From assembly GCF_904846315.1 (NCBI RefSeq), contig NZ_CAJHAF010000001.1, positions 496,001 through 560,000 of the forward strand: DNA of 64,000 nucleotides, written 5' to 3'. This DNA is from Psychrobacter jeotgali (GTDB lineage Bacteria > Pseudomonadota > Gammaproteobacteria > Pseudomonadales > Moraxellaceae). The first letter of the stretch is position 1; each line of letters starts with the position of its first letter. The notes beneath the pieces are model-generated. The model saw nothing but the letters and a program-made list of their open reading frames with translations, was not told the origin of the DNA and searched no databases. The position numbers and the translations under genes were made by a program. Below, in pieces: positions 18,308 to 29,177 of this stretch.

Positions 18308-18835
18308 TTAAGCATTACTTTTCAAATACTCTAACATGGTGTCTGCATCTGATACTTCAAAGGGGTCTATTGGGCAGTTGTCACCAAAATCAGGCTCCTT
18401 AAACACTTTTTTGATGGCTTTATTATCGACATACATCGAATAACGCCATGAGCGCATACCAAAGCCAAGATTACTCTTATCAACAAGCATACCCATTTTA
18501 CGGGTGAACTCACCATTACCATCAGGAAGCAAGAAAACGTTTTCACGATTTTGCTTTAGGCCCCATTGATACATGACGAACGCATCATTAACAGAAACGC
18601 AAACGACTTCATCTATGCCTAACGCCTTAAACTCATCATAAAGCTCTTCATAACGAGGGAGATGGCTGGTCGAACAAGTTGGTGTAAAGGCACCAGGTAG
18701 TGAGAACACCACCACTTTTTTATTGGCAAATAACTCATCTGTGGTTAGGTCATACCATTTGAAGGGGTTGTCTCCTCCGATAGATTCATCACGAACACGA
18801 GTTTTAAAAGTCACATCAGGTACATGGGTAATCAT
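18308..18835 (-). CDS. Peroxiredoxin (Prx5-like, thiol peroxidase)
   Basis: 175 residues. The peroxidatic site [18 protein letters not shown] with Cys ~53 is the Prx5/AhpE-type motif, followed by [15 protein letters not shown] and the partner Arg in [10 protein letters not shown]. It reduces hydrogen peroxide and organic peroxides using thioredoxin or glutaredoxin; no fused glutaredoxin domain is present. Monocistronic. Confidence 0.92.
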   Translation of the reverse strand: MITHVPDVTFKTRVRDESIGGDNPFKWYDLTTDELFANKKVVVFSLPGAFTPTCSTSHLPRYEELYDEFKALGIDEVVCVSVNDAFVMYQWGLKQNRENVFLLPDGNGEFTRKMGMLVDKSNLGFGMRSWRYSMYVDNKAIKKVFKEPDFGDNCPIDPFEVSDADTMLEYLKSNA

Positions 18836-19224
18836 TATTTACTCCGATTTAGGTTATTGTCTTTTTGTTTTTAAAATACTGCGTTTATATGATAATAGTA
18901 ATAGCCGTTCATAAGCAAATTTTTAGGCTTATATTCCCTATATAAGATATCAGGATGTGTTCTAAAAACTATGCTATTTTCTGAATTTTGATCACGCTAT
19001 ACTAAGATTAGTAATACTAAATAAAGAGTTTAGAATTAAAAGTTAAGCTGTATAGAAATATACATTTTCCCTTCACATTACTATAGTATTTCTATAAAAT
19101 ACCGACCATACGGTTTCTTTTGTTTATTAGCTCGTGCTTAATTAAGAAGAAAAGCTGCGCAGATTAGTATGATTGTAGGCGAGGCCGCAATAATGAACCT
19201 ACGGTCTGAATAGGGGGTACTATT
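18836..19224. other. Intergenic region between divergent peroxiredoxin and bet genes
   Basis: A 389-base AT-rich divergent promoter region. A TetR-like palindrome lies at 19101-19114 (own entry). No gene seen. Confidence 0.45.
19101..19114. promoter_or_regulatory. Candidate operator for the bet regulator
   Basis: ACCGACCATACGGT has inverted ACCG/CGGT ends and lies about 110 bp upstream of the TetR-family gene. TetR-family repressors bind short palindromes of this kind in their own promoters. A related CCTACGGTCTG lies at about 19,198. Confidence 0.35.
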
Positions 19225-19797
19225 ATGGAAACAGAAAATGCGTATAAACGTAAAAAACAGCCTGAAGTGGTGCGTCGTGCACTGCTTGATCAGGCGGCAC
19301 GCATAACCTTGGAGCAAGGTTTGTCTAAGGTTACCTTTCAAGCAGTGGCTGACGCAGTTGGGGTAACTAAAGGTGGAGTGATGCACCATTTCGCTACCAA
19401 AAATGCCCTCATTCTAGAAGTCTTTTATGATGCGATGGCCAAGTTTGAAGCAGAAGTTAATCAAGCCATCGCTAAAGATCCTGTCAGTTATGGCTCTTTT
19501 ACTCGAGCTTATATAGATGCCACGATTAGCTTAGGTGAAAAGAGCCAAAAAAAGTTTAATAGCCAAGCCACTTTATATGTATTGATGCTAGGTGATCGTG
19601 AGCTGCGGGAGCTGTGGGCCAAGTGGTCAAATGAGCAGTTAGAGAAGCATAAAGCTACCGATAATACCGAAACGCTATGTATGGTGCGCTTAGTTGCTGA
19701 TGGTATTTGGCTTTCTGATTTTTCAGGTATCAACATATCGGATAAAAAGTCTTTGCGTGAGCGTCTAATAAAGATGACGCAACATGGCTTTGATTAA
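19225..19797 (+). CDS. TetR/AcrR family regulator in the betI position
   Basis: 190 residues. An N-terminal helix-turn-helix, with TFQAVADAVGVTKGGVMHHFATKNAL (residues ~32-57), is followed by a helical ligand domain ending GDRELRELWAKWSNEQL. It heads the betB-betA operon, where BetI normally represses in response to choline. The HTH and C-terminal half look like the general TetR_C_37-type regulators rather than classical BetI, so I infer the role from position only. The gap to betB is 99 nt. Confidence 0.8.
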   Translation: METENAYKRKKQPEVVRRALLDQAARITLEQGLSKVTFQAVADAVGVTKGGVMHHFATKNALILEVFYDAMAKFEAEVNQAIAKDPVSYGSFTRAYIDATISLGEKSQKKFNSQATLYVLMLGDRELRELWAKWSNEQLEKHKATDNTETLCMVRLVADGIWLSDFSGINISDKKSLRERLIKMTQHGFD

Positions 19798-19896
19798 AGT
19801 ATTCATAAAGATAACTTTTATTTTAACATTTAACCCAAGACGACATTTGTTGGTGAAGCTTTTTACAGAGTTTGCCAGTCGCCCTAAGGAGAATTC

Positions 19897-21411
19897 ATGA
19901 CAGCTACAAAGAAAAACCTAAATAATTTAACCGATATCATCGACTTAGAACAAGTACAAACCGCTTATATTAACGGCCGTTATCTGGCTGTCGATAATGC
20001 ATTGACTACTTTTGAAGATATTAATCCAGCGACGGGTGAGGTGCTTGCCACCATTCAGCAAACCACCGATGGGCAGATTAATGAAGCGGTAAAAGCGGCG
20101 CAAAAAGGTCAAAAGATTTGGGCGGCGATGACGCCAGTTGAACGTAGCCGTATCTTGTTAAAGGCAGTTGAGATATTACGCGAACGAAATGATGTGCTGG
20201 CATTACTTGAAACCAAAGACACGGGTAAAGCGTACTCTGAGACTAAATATGTGGATATTGTCACCGGCGCTGATGTTGTTGAGTATTATGCTGGTCTTGC
20301 ACCAATGATTGAAGGTCGTCAGATTCCGCTACGTAATAGCAGCTTTGTTTATACCCGTCAGGAGCCGCTCGGTGTGGTCGCTGGTATTGGCGCATGGAAC
20401 TATCCGATCCAAATTGCCATGTGGAAGGCGGGTCCTGCATTGGCCGCAGGTAACGCAATGATTTTCAAGCCTTCAGAAGTTACGCCGTTAACAGCACTCA
20501 AACTGGCGGAAATCTTTACTGAGGCAGGTTTGCCAGATGGTGTTTTTAACGTCGTGCAAGGCGATTATAAAGTAGGCGAGGCGTTAACCCAGCATCCTGA
20601 TATCGCCAAAGTTTCATTTACCGGCGGTGTGCCAACGGGTAAGAAAGTCATGTCGAGTGCGGCATCATCTTCGCTTAAAGACGTGACCCTAGAGCTTGGT
20701 GGTAAGTCGCCATTAATCATATTTGAAGATGCTGATATCGATACCGCTGCTGATATCGCCATGATGGCGAACTTCTATAGCAGTGGTCAGGTTTGTACCA
20801 ATGGTACTCGTGTGTTTATCCCGAAGGACTTGCAAGCTAAGTTTGAAGAGGCAATTTTGATACGTGTTAAACGTATTAAATTAGGTGATCCGATGGATGA
20901 GAATATCAACATGGGCCCATTGGTCAGTTTCCCGCATATGGAAAGCGTACTTGGCTATATCGAGCAAGGTAAAGCCAGTGGTGCACGCCTCTTAACGGGC
21001 GGTGAACGTATCACTTCAGGTGATCTTGCTAATGGTGCGTTTGTAGCTCCGACGGTGTTTACCGATTGTAGCGATGATATGACCATTGTGCGCGAGGAAA
21101 TCTTTGGTCCGGTGATGTCGATATTGACTTATGAGACCGAAGAAGAAGTCATTCGCCGTGCTAATGATACCGAGTATGGTTTGGCAGCCGGAGTCGTAAC
21201 GACTGATTTGACCCGAGCGCATCGGGTTATAGGTCAGATTGAAGCGGGTATCTGCTGGTTAAATACTTGGGGTGAGTCACCGGCTCAAATGCCAGTTGGC
21301 GGATATAAGCATTCGGGCATTGGCCGCGAAAACGGTATTGAAGCTCTTGAGCACTATACTCAGACCAAATCTATTCAAGTAGAGTTGGGTGCGTTTGAAT
21401 CGGTATTTTAA
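19897..21411 (+). CDS. betB: Betaine aldehyde dehydrogenase
   Basis: 504 residues. ALDH superfamily motifs: [22 protein letters not shown], the NAD-binding [11 protein letters not shown], the general base Glu in [12 protein letters not shown] and the nucleophile Cys in [10 protein letters not shown]. It oxidises betaine aldehyde to the osmoprotectant glycine betaine with NAD. A strong AAGGAGAATTC ribosome site precedes the ATG. betA follows by 117 nt. Confidence 0.95.
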   Translation: MTATKKNLNNLTDIIDLEQVQTAYINGRYLAVDNALTTFEDINPATGEVLATIQQTTDGQINEAVKAAQKGQKIWAAMTPVERSRILLKAVEILRERNDVLALLETKDTGKAYSETKYVDIVTGADVVEYYAGLAPMIEGRQIPLRNSSFVYTRQEPLGVVAGIGAWNYPIQIAMWKAGPALAAGNAMIFKPSEVTPLTALKLAEIFTEAGLPDGVFNVVQGDYKVGEALTQHPDIAKVSFTGGVPTGKKVMSSAASSSLKDVTLELGGKSPLIIFEDADIDTAADIAMMANFYSSGQVCTNGTRVFIPKDLQAKFEEAILIRVKRIKLGDPMDENINMGPLVSFPHMESVLGYIEQGKASGARLLTGGERITSGDLANGAFVAPTVFTDCSDDMTIVREEIFGPVMSILTYETEEEVIRRANDTEYGLAAGVVTTDLTRAHRVIGQIEAGICWLNTWGESPAQMPVGGYKHSGIGRENGIEALEHYTQTKSIQVELGAFESVF

Positions 21412-21528
21412 TCATTTGTGTGAAGATTCTTAATCAGTAAGGCGGGTTCATTAGGATTGATTTTTCCTTTTAGTACCGCCTTACTGATATGAAATGATGG
21501 ATTTTTTAATATTATGGAGCGTTTTATG

Positions 21529-23226
21529 ACATCAACCACAGCTGAGTATGACTACATCATTGTCGGCGCAGGTTCAGCAGGAAACGTGCTGGCCACCCGC
21601 TTGACTGAAGATGCCAACATTAAAGTGTTGCTGTTAGAAGCGGGTCGTCCAGATCATCGCTTAGACTTTCGCACTCAGATGCCAGCAGCACTCGCCATAC
21701 CTTTGCAAGGAACGACTTATAATTGGGGTTATAAAACCGATCCTGAGCCATATATGAATAACCGTGTCATGGACTGCGGACGTGGCAAAGGACTTGGCGG
21801 CTCATCTTTAATTAATGGTATGTGCTATATCCGTGGTAATGCCTTAGATTTTGACGATTGGGCGAAGATTAAAGGTTTAGAGGACTGGAGCTATTTAAAT
21901 TGCTTACCTTACTTTAAGAAGTTAGAAAACTATGATGCTGGTGAGAACGATTATCACGGAGTGGGTGGTCCCGTTGAGATAACTACCTCAAAGCGGGGAG
22001 TCAATCCGCTATTTGAAGCCATGATTGAAGCCGGCGTACAAGCTGGCTATCCACACACTGATGATCTAAATGGCTATCAACAAGAAGGTTTTGGGCCAAT
22101 GGATCGTTTTGTGACCCCCAATGGTCGCCGTTCCTCAACGGCTCGTGGTTATCTTGACCGTGCCAAGCCCCGTAGCAATATCACTATTTTGACTGGTGCA
22201 CTCACTGATGTGATTTTATTCGATGGCAAGCGTGCTGTCGGGGTCAAAGTTGAACATCAAGGACAAACTAAAAAGTTCTATGCGGCTCGTGAAGTGGTAG
22301 TCTCTTCAGGCGCTATTGCGTCACCGCAACTGTTGCAGCGCTCAGGTCTTGGTCCTGGTCAATGGCTCAAAGAGGTGGGTGTGACAGAAATACTGGACTT
22401 GCCAGGTGTTGGTAATAATCTACAAGACCATTTAGAGCTGTATATGCAGTATGAGTGTAAGCTGCCGGTCTCGATTGCTCCTGCCAATAAATGGTGGAAT
22501 AAGCCAGCGATTGGTGCGGAATGGCTATTTATGGGTACAGGACTTGGGGCCTCGAATCAGTTCGAAGGTGGCGGCTTTATCCGTACTCATGAGAAGTTTA
22601 CCCATCCTAATATTCAGTATCATTTCTTGCCATTAGCGGTGCGTTACGATGGCCGCAGTGCAGTTAAGTCTCATAGCTTCCAAGCGCATGTGGGTTCATT
22701 ACGCTCACCAAGTCGCGGTCGGGTTAAGCTGACTTCTAAAGATCCAAGCGCTCATCCAAGTATCTTGTTTAACTATATGTCTCATGAGCAAGACTGGCAA
22801 GAGTTCCGTGCTGCTATGCGTATCACTCGTGAGATTATGCATCAGCCAGCACTTGATCCATATCGTGGCCGAGCCATCTCGCCAAGCGATGATTTAGTAA
22901 CCGATGCACAATTGGATGAATACGTCCGTAATAATAGTGAGACCGCTTACCATCCCTCCTGTACTTGTCCAATGGGTGAAGGCAATGATTCGGTAGTCAA
23001 TGGCGAAGGGCTAGTGCACGGTATTGATGGCTTGCGAGTCGTTGATGCGTCTATTATGCCAAATATCATCAGTGGCAATCTTAATGCGACCACTATTATG
23101 CTCGCTGAAAAAATTGTCGATAAGATGCGCGGCGTGCAGTTGCCACGCTCGACAGCTGCTTATTATGTCGCAAATGGCGCACCGCTAAGAGCGGAGCCGA
23201 TGCGTGATTATAGCTCTGTAGTTTAA
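21529..23226 (+). CDS. betA: Choline dehydrogenase
   Basis: 565 residues from the ATG at 21529, chosen because GGAG lies 6 nt upstream; another in-frame ATG at 21514 overlaps that site. GMC oxidoreductase family: FAD motif [33 protein letters not shown], the catalytic His in [12 protein letters not shown] and the C-terminal [16 protein letters not shown]. It oxidises choline to betaine aldehyde, passing electrons to the respiratory chain at the inner membrane. Ends at a terminator. Confidence 0.95.
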   Translation, partial: TSTTAEYDYIIVGAGSAGNVLATRLTEDANIKVLLLEAGRPDHRLDFRTQMPAALAIPLQGTTYNWGYKTDPEPYMNNRVMDCGRGKGLGGSSLINGMCYIRGNALDFDDWAKIKGLEDWSYLNCLPYFKKLENYDAGENDYHGVGGPVEITTSKRGVNPLFEAMIEAGVQAGYPHTDDLNGYQQEGFGPMDRFVTPNGRRSSTARGYLDRAKPRSNITILTGALTDVILFDGKRAVGVKVEHQGQTKKFYAAREVVVSSGAIASPQLLQRSGLGPGQWLKEVGVTEILDLPGVGNNLQDHLELYMQYECKLPVSIAPANKWWNKPAIGAEWLFMGTGLGASNQFEGGGFIRTHEKFTHPNIQYHFLPLAVRYDGRSAVKSHSFQAHVGSLRSPSRGRVKLTSKDPSAHPSILFNYMSHEQDWQEFRAAMRITREIMHQPALDPYRGRAISPSDDLVTDAQLDEYVRNNSETAYHPSCTCPMGEGNDSVVNGEGLVHGIDGLRVVDASIMPNIISGNLNATTIMLAEKIVDKMRGVQLPRSTAAYYVANGAPLRAEPMRDYSSVV

Positions 23227-23277
23227 ACAACTGAATCAGCTATTGGACAATGATTTATATAAGACAATCTGAATAAG

Positions 23278-23305
23278 AAGGCCTTTCACAGTAAAGGTCT
23301 TTTTT
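23278..23305 (+). terminator. Terminator after betA
   Basis: Stem AAGGCCTTT with AAAGGTCTT (one G-T pair) around CACAGT, followed by Ts; it lies about 50 nt after the betA stop and separates betIBA from betT. Confidence 0.75.
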
Positions 23306-23495
23306 GTCAATGCGTATGTTTAAGAAGGCTTATACCTTTATGGTTGAGTTTTTAATCATTTACTCTGCTATTTAACTAGCAAAACTTATATAGCAGTTTT
23401 TATTTATTGGTACTGCTTTGTGCATCATACGTTGATGAAATTATGACGGACAAAGCAATATCAGACCCTGTTTAATTTACCTATTGAGGTCTTTT

Positions 23496-25541
23496 ATGTA
23501 CAGCTCGCCATCAGAAGATGCGACGAAACCCCTGAGTCTAAATAAAACGGTTTTTTTAGGCTCAGCTATTATTTCTATTTTATTAATAATCTGGACGATT
23601 GCGTTTCCAGACTATAGTGAGACCTTGCTTAGCTCTGGCATGGCATGGGTATCAGAAAGTTTTGGCTGGTACTACATGTTGGTGGTAGCTGCTTATAGTA
23701 TTTTTGCGTTGTTTGTGGGCTTTTCTAAATACGGCGATATTAAGCTTGGGCAAGACCATGAAAAAGCCCAGTTTCCCTTTTTGGCATGGGCAGCGATGCT
23801 TTTTTCCGCCGGTATCGGCATTGATTTATTATTCTTTGGTGCGTCTGAGCCGTTGATGCATTATCTGACGCCGCATACGGGGCTTGAGCCTGCCAGTGAG
23901 GCGGCCATGCGTGAAGCACTGTCGCAGACCTTTTTACATTGGGGTCTACACGGCTGGGGGATTTATGCCCTAATCGGGATGGCATTAGCCTACTTTGCCT
24001 ATCGCAAAAACAAGCCACTGGCGCTACGTTCACCATTGACACCAATATTTGGTGAGCGCTTAATCAAGGGCTGGCTGGGTGATAGTATTGATACCTTTGG
24101 CGTCGTTTGTACGTTGATGGGTATCGCCACCAGTTTAGGTATTGGGGTATTACAGGCCAATGCAGGCTTGACCCATGTCTTTGGTTTTGAATCCAGTAAA
24201 ATGGTGCAGAGTCTTATTATCTTGGGGGTGGTTGCTGCTGCGGCTATCTCGGCTATGACGGGTGTAGAAAGAGGAGTGCGCCGTCTATCAGAATTCAATA
24301 TGCTAGCATCAACTTTGCTATTGTTAGCAATATTGGTGATGGGTAATACGATTTATTTGCTAAATACTTTCACTCAAAGTATTGGTCAGTATTTTCAAAC
24401 TATTGTTTATAAGACCTTTGATGTGTATGCCTATGATGGTACTGCTGGTGCTGATTGGAAATCAGGCTGGACGATATTTTTCTGGGCATGGTGGGTAGCT
24501 TGGGCACCTTTTGTAGGCTTGTTTATTGCGCGTATTAGCCGTGGTCGCACTCTACGTGAATTTGTGTTTGGCGTGATGTTTATCCCGCTTGGTTTTATCT
24601 TTGCTTGGTTTTCCATCTTTGGTAATTCAGCTATAGATTTAGTAGCTAATGGGGCAACTGAGCTTGGCGAAATCGCTGTTAATGATGCGGCGATGGGCAT
24701 GTTCGCCTTATTTGAGTACTTTCCATACAGTGATGCTTTGTCATTTGCAGGTGTAATAATTGGTCTTATATTTTTTGTAACTTCAGCTGACTCAGGCGCT
24801 TTAGTACTAGCGAACCTAAGCTCAAGAGGCATGACTAATGATACCGATGCGCCTGTTTGGCTGCGTTTATTTTGGGCAGCAGCAACGGGTCTGATCACCT
24901 TAGGTTTACTGTTTGCTGGAGGCTTTGCTTCCTTACAGTCTGTCTCCGTGATTGCTGGTTTGCCATTTTCGCTTATCCTTGTGCTCTACATGATGTCGAT
25001 GTGGAAGTCGCTAAAAGAAGAGGGTAATAAACGCAAAGCTAGCACTGTGGGTACAGCCAATGTTCTGGATAATGGTAAAAGCTGGAAGGCGCGTCTACAA
25101 CGTATTGTCAGCTTTCCTGGGCATGCGCAAGTGGGAAGGTTTTTGCAAAATATTGTTATGCCAGCAATGAGCGAAGTCGAACAAGAGCTGAAAGCAGGTG
25201 GCCTTAATACTTCTTTAGAGAGTCATAATGTTGGTAATATCAGTGAAAATATAGATGCCGGTATGGATAAAGATAATGGTCAGATCGATGGTATAAAGCT
25301 GCGCGTCGGTCATGGTGACGAAGATGATTTTATTTATGAGGTCAATCTAATTAAAGCTGAACGCCCGAACTTCACATTAAATACTTCAACCAAGCATGCA
25401 GAGTACTACTATCGTGCCGAGGTGTTCTTAAATGATGGTTCGCAAGAGTACGACTTGGTTGGCTATACCAAAGAGCAAGTGCTGGTCGATATTCTGCATC
25501 AGTACGAATGCCATCTGCAATATCTACACTTGGAGCGTTAA
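23496..25541 (+). CDS. betT: BCCT-family choline transporter BetT
   Basis: 681 residues from the ATG at 23496 (GAGG 7 nt upstream; a TTG 12 nt earlier is unlikely). About twelve membrane helices, with the BCCT signature FWAWWVAWAPFVGLFIARIS near residue 330 and PFLAWAAMLFSAGIGIDLLFF. The long hydrophilic C-terminal tail (about residues 505-681) is typical of BetT proteins and senses osmotic strength. It imports choline with protons for the adjacent betA/betB pathway. It has its own promoter region (269 nt) and terminator. Confidence 0.93.
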   Translation: MYSSPSEDATKPLSLNKTVFLGSAIISILLIIWTIAFPDYSETLLSSGMAWVSESFGWYYMLVVAAYSIFALFVGFSKYGDIKLGQDHEKAQFPFLAWAAMLFSAGIGIDLLFFGASEPLMHYLTPHTGLEPASEAAMREALSQTFLHWGLHGWGIYALIGMALAYFAYRKNKPLALRSPLTPIFGERLIKGWLGDSIDTFGVVCTLMGIATSLGIGVLQANAGLTHVFGFESSKMVQSLIILGVVAAAAISAMTGVERGVRRLSEFNMLASTLLLLAILVMGNTIYLLNTFTQSIGQYFQTIVYKTFDVYAYDGTAGADWKSGWTIFFWAWWVAWAPFVGLFIARISRGRTLREFVFGVMFIPLGFIFAWFSIFGNSAIDLVANGATELGEIAVNDAAMGMFALFEYFPYSDALSFAGVIIGLIFFVTSADSGALVLANLSSRGMTNDTDAPVWLRLFWAAATGLITLGLLFAGGFASLQSVSVIAGLPFSLILVLYMMSMWKSLKEEGNKRKASTVGTANVLDNGKSWKARLQRIVSFPGHAQVGRFLQNIVMPAMSEVEQELKAGGLNTSLESHNVGNISENIDAGMDKDNGQIDGIKLRVGHGDEDDFIYEVNLIKAERPNFTLNTSTKHAEYYYRAEVFLNDGSQEYDLVGYTKEQVLVDILHQYECHLQYLHLER

Positions 25542-25596
25542 TTGATCAATAAATACGCTATTATAATATTGCGCGATAAACTTTAAGTAGAAACGG

Positions 25597-25632
25597 CCCT
25601 ATAAGCTAGATGCAGTTTATAGGGTTGTTTTT
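25597..25632 (+). terminator. Terminator after betT
   Basis: Stem CCCTATAA with TTATAGGG, then TTGTTTTT; about 55 nt after the betT stop. Confidence 0.8.
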
Positions 25633-25754
25633 ATACTTCACTTTCTATAGTTTGATCACGGTGCTGATTTTCGAGCTTTTAATATATTAGATAATCTTAA
25701 TAGTTACACTGACCTGCCAACATTAAATCTCGCTACAGCCCCCGAAAAATGGAC

Positions 25755-25797
25755 AAAAAAAAGCCTCACTACTCATATAAAGAGAAGTGAGGCTTTC
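25755..25797 (-). terminator. Terminator of the former tRNA-Gly transcript
   Basis: On the minus strand, GCCTCACT pairs with AGTGAGGC (arms at 25763-25770 and 25786-25793) and is followed by eight Ts. It sits 20 nt past the CCA end of the tRNA-Gly fragment, where the terminator of an intact tRNA gene would be. Confidence 0.85.
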
Positions 25798-25817
25798 TGC
25801 TCTGATCGAGCTATATT

Positions 25818-25863
25818 TGGAGCGGGATAAGAGATTCGAACTCTCGACCCCAACCTTGGCAAT
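25818..25863 (-). other. 3' half of tRNA-Gly(GCC), putative att site at the island edge
   Basis: Read on the minus strand the 46 bases begin in the anticodon loop (TTGCCAA, anticodon GCC), continue through the variable loop and the T arm (GAGAGTTCGAATCTCTT) and end in the acceptor strand ATCCCGC plus TCCA. The 5' half (D arm, acceptor 5' strand) is absent: sequence beyond 25863 cannot form the anticodon stem. A 3' tRNA fragment next to conserved chromosome, with recombinase genes on the other side, is the classic attachment-site remnant of an integrated element. The intact gene would lie at the far end of the element, outside this window. Confidence 0.85.
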
Positions 25864-26215
25864 GGTATCGGACTATTTTTATTTAAAGTGCTTTAAGCTA
25901 TATACCTTGATATTAAAGGATTTTAGAGATTTAAATTTCATTATTATATTTTTAATAATAGCATATAATAAAGTTAGAGTCATATTTTAGACACGGTGTT
26001 TTTGTTAATATTGACACCAAACTATTTTTTGTCTACGATGTAAATGTCGCCTCCCTCATCAGTGATTATTTTTTATGAACAGATTTTTTATATATTATCT
26101 GAGTATAAAACTACATAATAATTTTTGAGATTCGTTTCAAATGTGAATGAGCATTGCAGAAAAAGGTCTAATTTTTATTTGTATATAACGTAAGTCAGGT
26201 TTATGGAGATGTGGG
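25864..26215. other. Intergenic region between att remnant and recombinase trio
   Basis: A 352-base, very AT-rich stretch. It would hold the trio promoter and any recombinase arm sites; I see no obvious repeats or gene. Confidence 0.4.
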
Positions 26216-26770
26216 ATGACACAAAAAAATACAGCGCGTCATCGTTTTTTGATCCCATCTAAAACAAATATAACAGTTCATCCTAGTGCGTTATCTGCAC
26301 ATAATGTCTGGCGAAAATTTCACCCCAAAAAATCTTTTATTCATATGATTAGTGTCGATAAATATTTTAAGCCAGCTATTAAAATGATTTTCGATAGCGA
26401 TAAAAACTACTATTTATATTTTGATAACTTCGAGCGCATGTCACAAATTTTTCAGAATGAGTCCAAGCTGAGTCAGCCTTTCATAGTTATCGCAGGTCAT
26501 GACCAGCAGATAACTAAGATGGCTTGGGCAGAAGTATTAGACTTATGCTTTTATCGCGATATCAATCATGTATTGTTATGGCAACATCTAAAGGAATATT
26601 GTGCTCAGTCGATTCTTAAAGAACTAATGGGATGTGATAGCTTACGTATACAAGATTATTGTTATTTTGCCGGTATTGACAGTGATCAATATGACTATCA
26701 AAGAGGCGCTATATTAGTGCAACAGAAGAAAACTGGACTACCACCAGCGTCGGAATGGTTAGATGAATAA
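26216..26770 (+). CDS. Small first gene of a recombinase trio, function unknown
   Basis: 184 residues, with GGAG 7 nt before the ATG. I recognise no catalytic motif. It is basic at the N-terminus, with aromatic-rich middle segments such as YYLYFDNFERMSQIFQNE. Its stop overlaps the next start by 8 nt, so it is translationally coupled to two recombinase-like genes. Three-gene modules with one short and two long proteins, at least one a tyrosine recombinase, are described for gamma-mobile-trio (GMT) islands; I recall that layout but cannot verify homology here. Confidence 0.6.
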   Translation: MTQKNTARHRFLIPSKTNITVHPSALSAHNVWRKFHPKKSFIHMISVDKYFKPAIKMIFDSDKNYYLYFDNFERMSQIFQNESKLSQPFIVIAGHDQQITKMAWAEVLDLCFYRDINHVLLWQHLKEYCAQSILKELMGCDSLRIQDYCYFAGIDSDQYDYQRGAILVQQKKTGLPPASEWLDE

Positions 26771-29177
26771 TAGTGAATACTCTGTAGTTGAGACTATTAG
26801 TGCTCATGATCTCAAAGCTTTGATAAAGCGAGTTGTACCGGACGACTCACCTTTATCTGACAGCGTGCAATCATTCGTTTTTAAATTAGTGTTATTGTCT
26901 CCTTGCTATCTATTTGATATCGATAACATTGAATCGAATTATGAAGCAACGGTGCTCAATCAAGATGAGTGCAACGAGATCATAGCTCAGGTGAAGTCTG
27001 CTCATCAGACGGACACATGGGCAATATCCTATATGTTGGCTGAGTTTTCGAACCAGTATCGTGAAAAGTCGTATAGTGACAAGTCATGGGGGTTTCTCAG
27101 TAAGTACTTACAACTAATGTTACGGATAGCGATGCGACAGGATAAACACTATAAGAAAATAAATAAGCTTGGTGTTCGCATTAGAATGGGATTGAATAAA
27201 AGTGCATTTCAAGAGGACATTTTGGAGACGCTATATGATATTCATTCATTATCTCACAACGTTAACAGTCATTTCAAAGCTATTAGGGAATATGAAGAGA
27301 ACAAACGTTATGAAGAGCAAGCAGGTAAGGCAAAAACTACGCATCTAACTGCAAAGATAGCTCAGATAAGACTCGCTTATGAAGTTGTTATTAGCAACAA
27401 AAGTTTTATTGAGAAAAACTATAAATCGAATAAAAAGTCGGAGAAAATAAGAGATGATCAGACGTTAAATTATATAGATGAGATAACTCGCAAAATTCGT
27501 TTTAAGGTCGAGCATAAAAATAATAACGTTGTCGCATCAGAAAATCTAGCAGACGATGATCCTGTGGCTCTTCTAGATAATAACTTTACACCGCACAAGA
27601 AAACTGCGAAATCTTCACAACTACAGCAGTTTCAGGTCAAAACTAATTATCTACATAGTAAACGAAATCGATTTTTATTTGCGAGCAATACAAGATTACT
27701 TAAGGTAGCTAACTATCAACGTCTGTTTGCTAGATTATGGGTGTTAATAAGACAGGGTGATTTTTCAGAACGTCGGTTATCTACAGTACTGTTATTATCG
27801 ATGTTAACGGGTAGACAGATAAGTACGATTATTGAAGAGATTAGCAACAGTAATAGTCAGAGGCAGTTTTTGGTAAAAGAAGATAATGGCGATACCAGTA
27901 TTAAAAATAGTATCAATGTTACGTTGAATCGAAGGGGCAAGATAAAAAGACATAAAAAAAGTTATAGCAACAATTTTAGATTACCTATACCGCCGCCTTT
28001 GCAGGCTGTCTTACGATTTAATTTTGTAGTAGACAAAGGTGCAGTTGAAAGCTTATTGAAAACGCTCAAAGATGATCTATCACTACATTCATTGTCAAGT
28101 CAGCATATAGAATCAGCACTAGCTTTTATTATTACTCACCAAGCCCGGCAGCCACTGCATGCTGATATTATGACTGGAGTAGAAGTAGAGCATTCATCTG
28201 CGCTTTACTATACAAGTATTAAGACTGCTTCTTTGATTAACACTTATCAAGCAGCAATGATACTATTGAGTGCTCAATGCTTTGAAAGTTTAAAAGACAT
28301 CTATTTTCATAAAGTACAAAACGTTCAACCAATATCGCATCCTCTAGGACCAAAAAGCTTGAGATTTTGGCAAGCTCATCGGTATTCTTTCTTTGTACAT
28401 ATGCCTTCGCTGCTTAGTAATAGTAAGAAAAAATATATTGGTAGTGAGATGTCATTAAAGGATGATAAGTGTAGTAAGTTTTTTAAGTTACTGACTAATA
28501 ATGTACATAGTTATGATCATTCATTAATACGAGATTTAAAGATTAATAATGACACTTTTATAAAACAGTTTAATGCATACAGTCTTTGGCTTTGGCATAT
28601 TGTTCAAATACAAACGGGGATTAGACCTGTTAATGACGCACCCGGGCTTTTGAATCAGTTCAGTTTTAGTCACAATCTTTATTGGGTCTCAGATAAGTCG
28701 ATACGACCAGGTGAAGACCATGGCCGTCTCATTCCAATAAGTGACTTTCTAAAAACAGCGCTAAAAAACTATATTATCTATATACAACAGTTTGCTAGTG
28801 TGCACAATTTGATATATACGGAATATGCGCTACCAATCAAAAAAATCATGCAATCGGAAGTACCCTTTTTACAAGTATTCAACTTCAAATCACAAGAGTT
28901 TAAGCCTATCATGCCTAGCCGTATCAAAGGAATGTTGGGTAATTTTCTTTATCATCAAGACAATTGGCTACGGCATCAACTGCGCTCAATGCTGACAGAT
29001 AGGCTAGATGAGGTATACATTTGCGCGTTATTCGGTCATGAACATGCGGATCAAGAGATATTTCATCCCATGTCCTCACTGCCCATAAGTCAATATAAAG
29101 CGCAGCTATCACCACAGCTAGATCATGTGGCCGAAAAGCTAGGTCTCATACAAGTAGAGGTTGATCTTCATGACTGA
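26763..29177 (+). CDS. Tyrosine recombinase-like protein with altered active site (trio gene 2)
   Basis: 804 residues. The C-terminal ~190 residues carry tyrosine-recombinase features: the Arg box IQTGIRPVNDAPGLL (R621), a probable catalytic Lys hairpin region, and H738-x-x-R741 in WLRHQLRSML, followed by LFGHEHADQEIFHPMSS. At the place where the nucleophilic Tyr is expected there is Phe (IFHP); a Tyr occurs a few residues later in ISQYKAQL. It may be a structural or directional partner of the next recombinase rather than an independent enzyme. Overlaps both neighbours. Confidence 0.7.
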   Translation: MNNSEYSVVETISAHDLKALIKRVVPDDSPLSDSVQSFVFKLVLLSPCYLFDIDNIESNYEATVLNQDECNEIIAQVKSAHQTDTWAISYMLAEFSNQYREKSYSDKSWGFLSKYLQLMLRIAMRQDKHYKKINKLGVRIRMGLNKSAFQEDILETLYDIHSLSHNVNSHFKAIREYEENKRYEEQAGKAKTTHLTAKIAQIRLAYEVVISNKSFIEKNYKSNKKSEKIRDDQTLNYIDEITRKIRFKVEHKNNNVVASENLADDDPVALLDNNFTPHKKTAKSSQLQQFQVKTNYLHSKRNRFLFASNTRLLKVANYQRLFARLWVLIRQGDFSERRLSTVLLLSMLTGRQISTIIEEISNSNSQRQFLVKEDNGDTSIKNSINVTLNRRGKIKRHKKSYSNNFRLPIPPPLQAVLRFNFVVDKGAVESLLKTLKDDLSLHSLSSQHIESALAFIITHQARQPLHADIMTGVEVEHSSALYYTSIKTASLINTYQAAMILLSAQCFESLKDIYFHKVQNVQPISHPLGPKSLRFWQAHRYSFFVHMPSLLSNSKKKYIGSEMSLKDDKCSKFFKLLTNNVHSYDHSLIRDLKINNDTFIKQFNAYSLWLWHIVQIQTGIRPVNDAPGLLNQFSFSHNLYWVSDKSIRPGEDHGRLIPISDFLKTALKNYIIYIQQFASVHNLIYTEYALPIKKIMQSEVPFLQVFNFKSQEFKPIMPSRIKGMLGNFLYHQDNWLRHQLRSMLTDRLDEVYICALFGHEHADQEIFHPMSSLPISQYKAQLSPQLDHVAEKLGLIQVEVDLHD

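Noticed and set aside
19225..19797. Naming the TetR regulator betI
   Set aside because: Position fits, but the sequence does not resemble classical BetI, so I left the symbol empty.
25787..25990. 67-codon plus-strand ORF over the tRNA-Gly fragment
   Set aside because: It reads through the terminator stem and the antisense of the tRNA T arm, has no ribosome site and resembles no protein.
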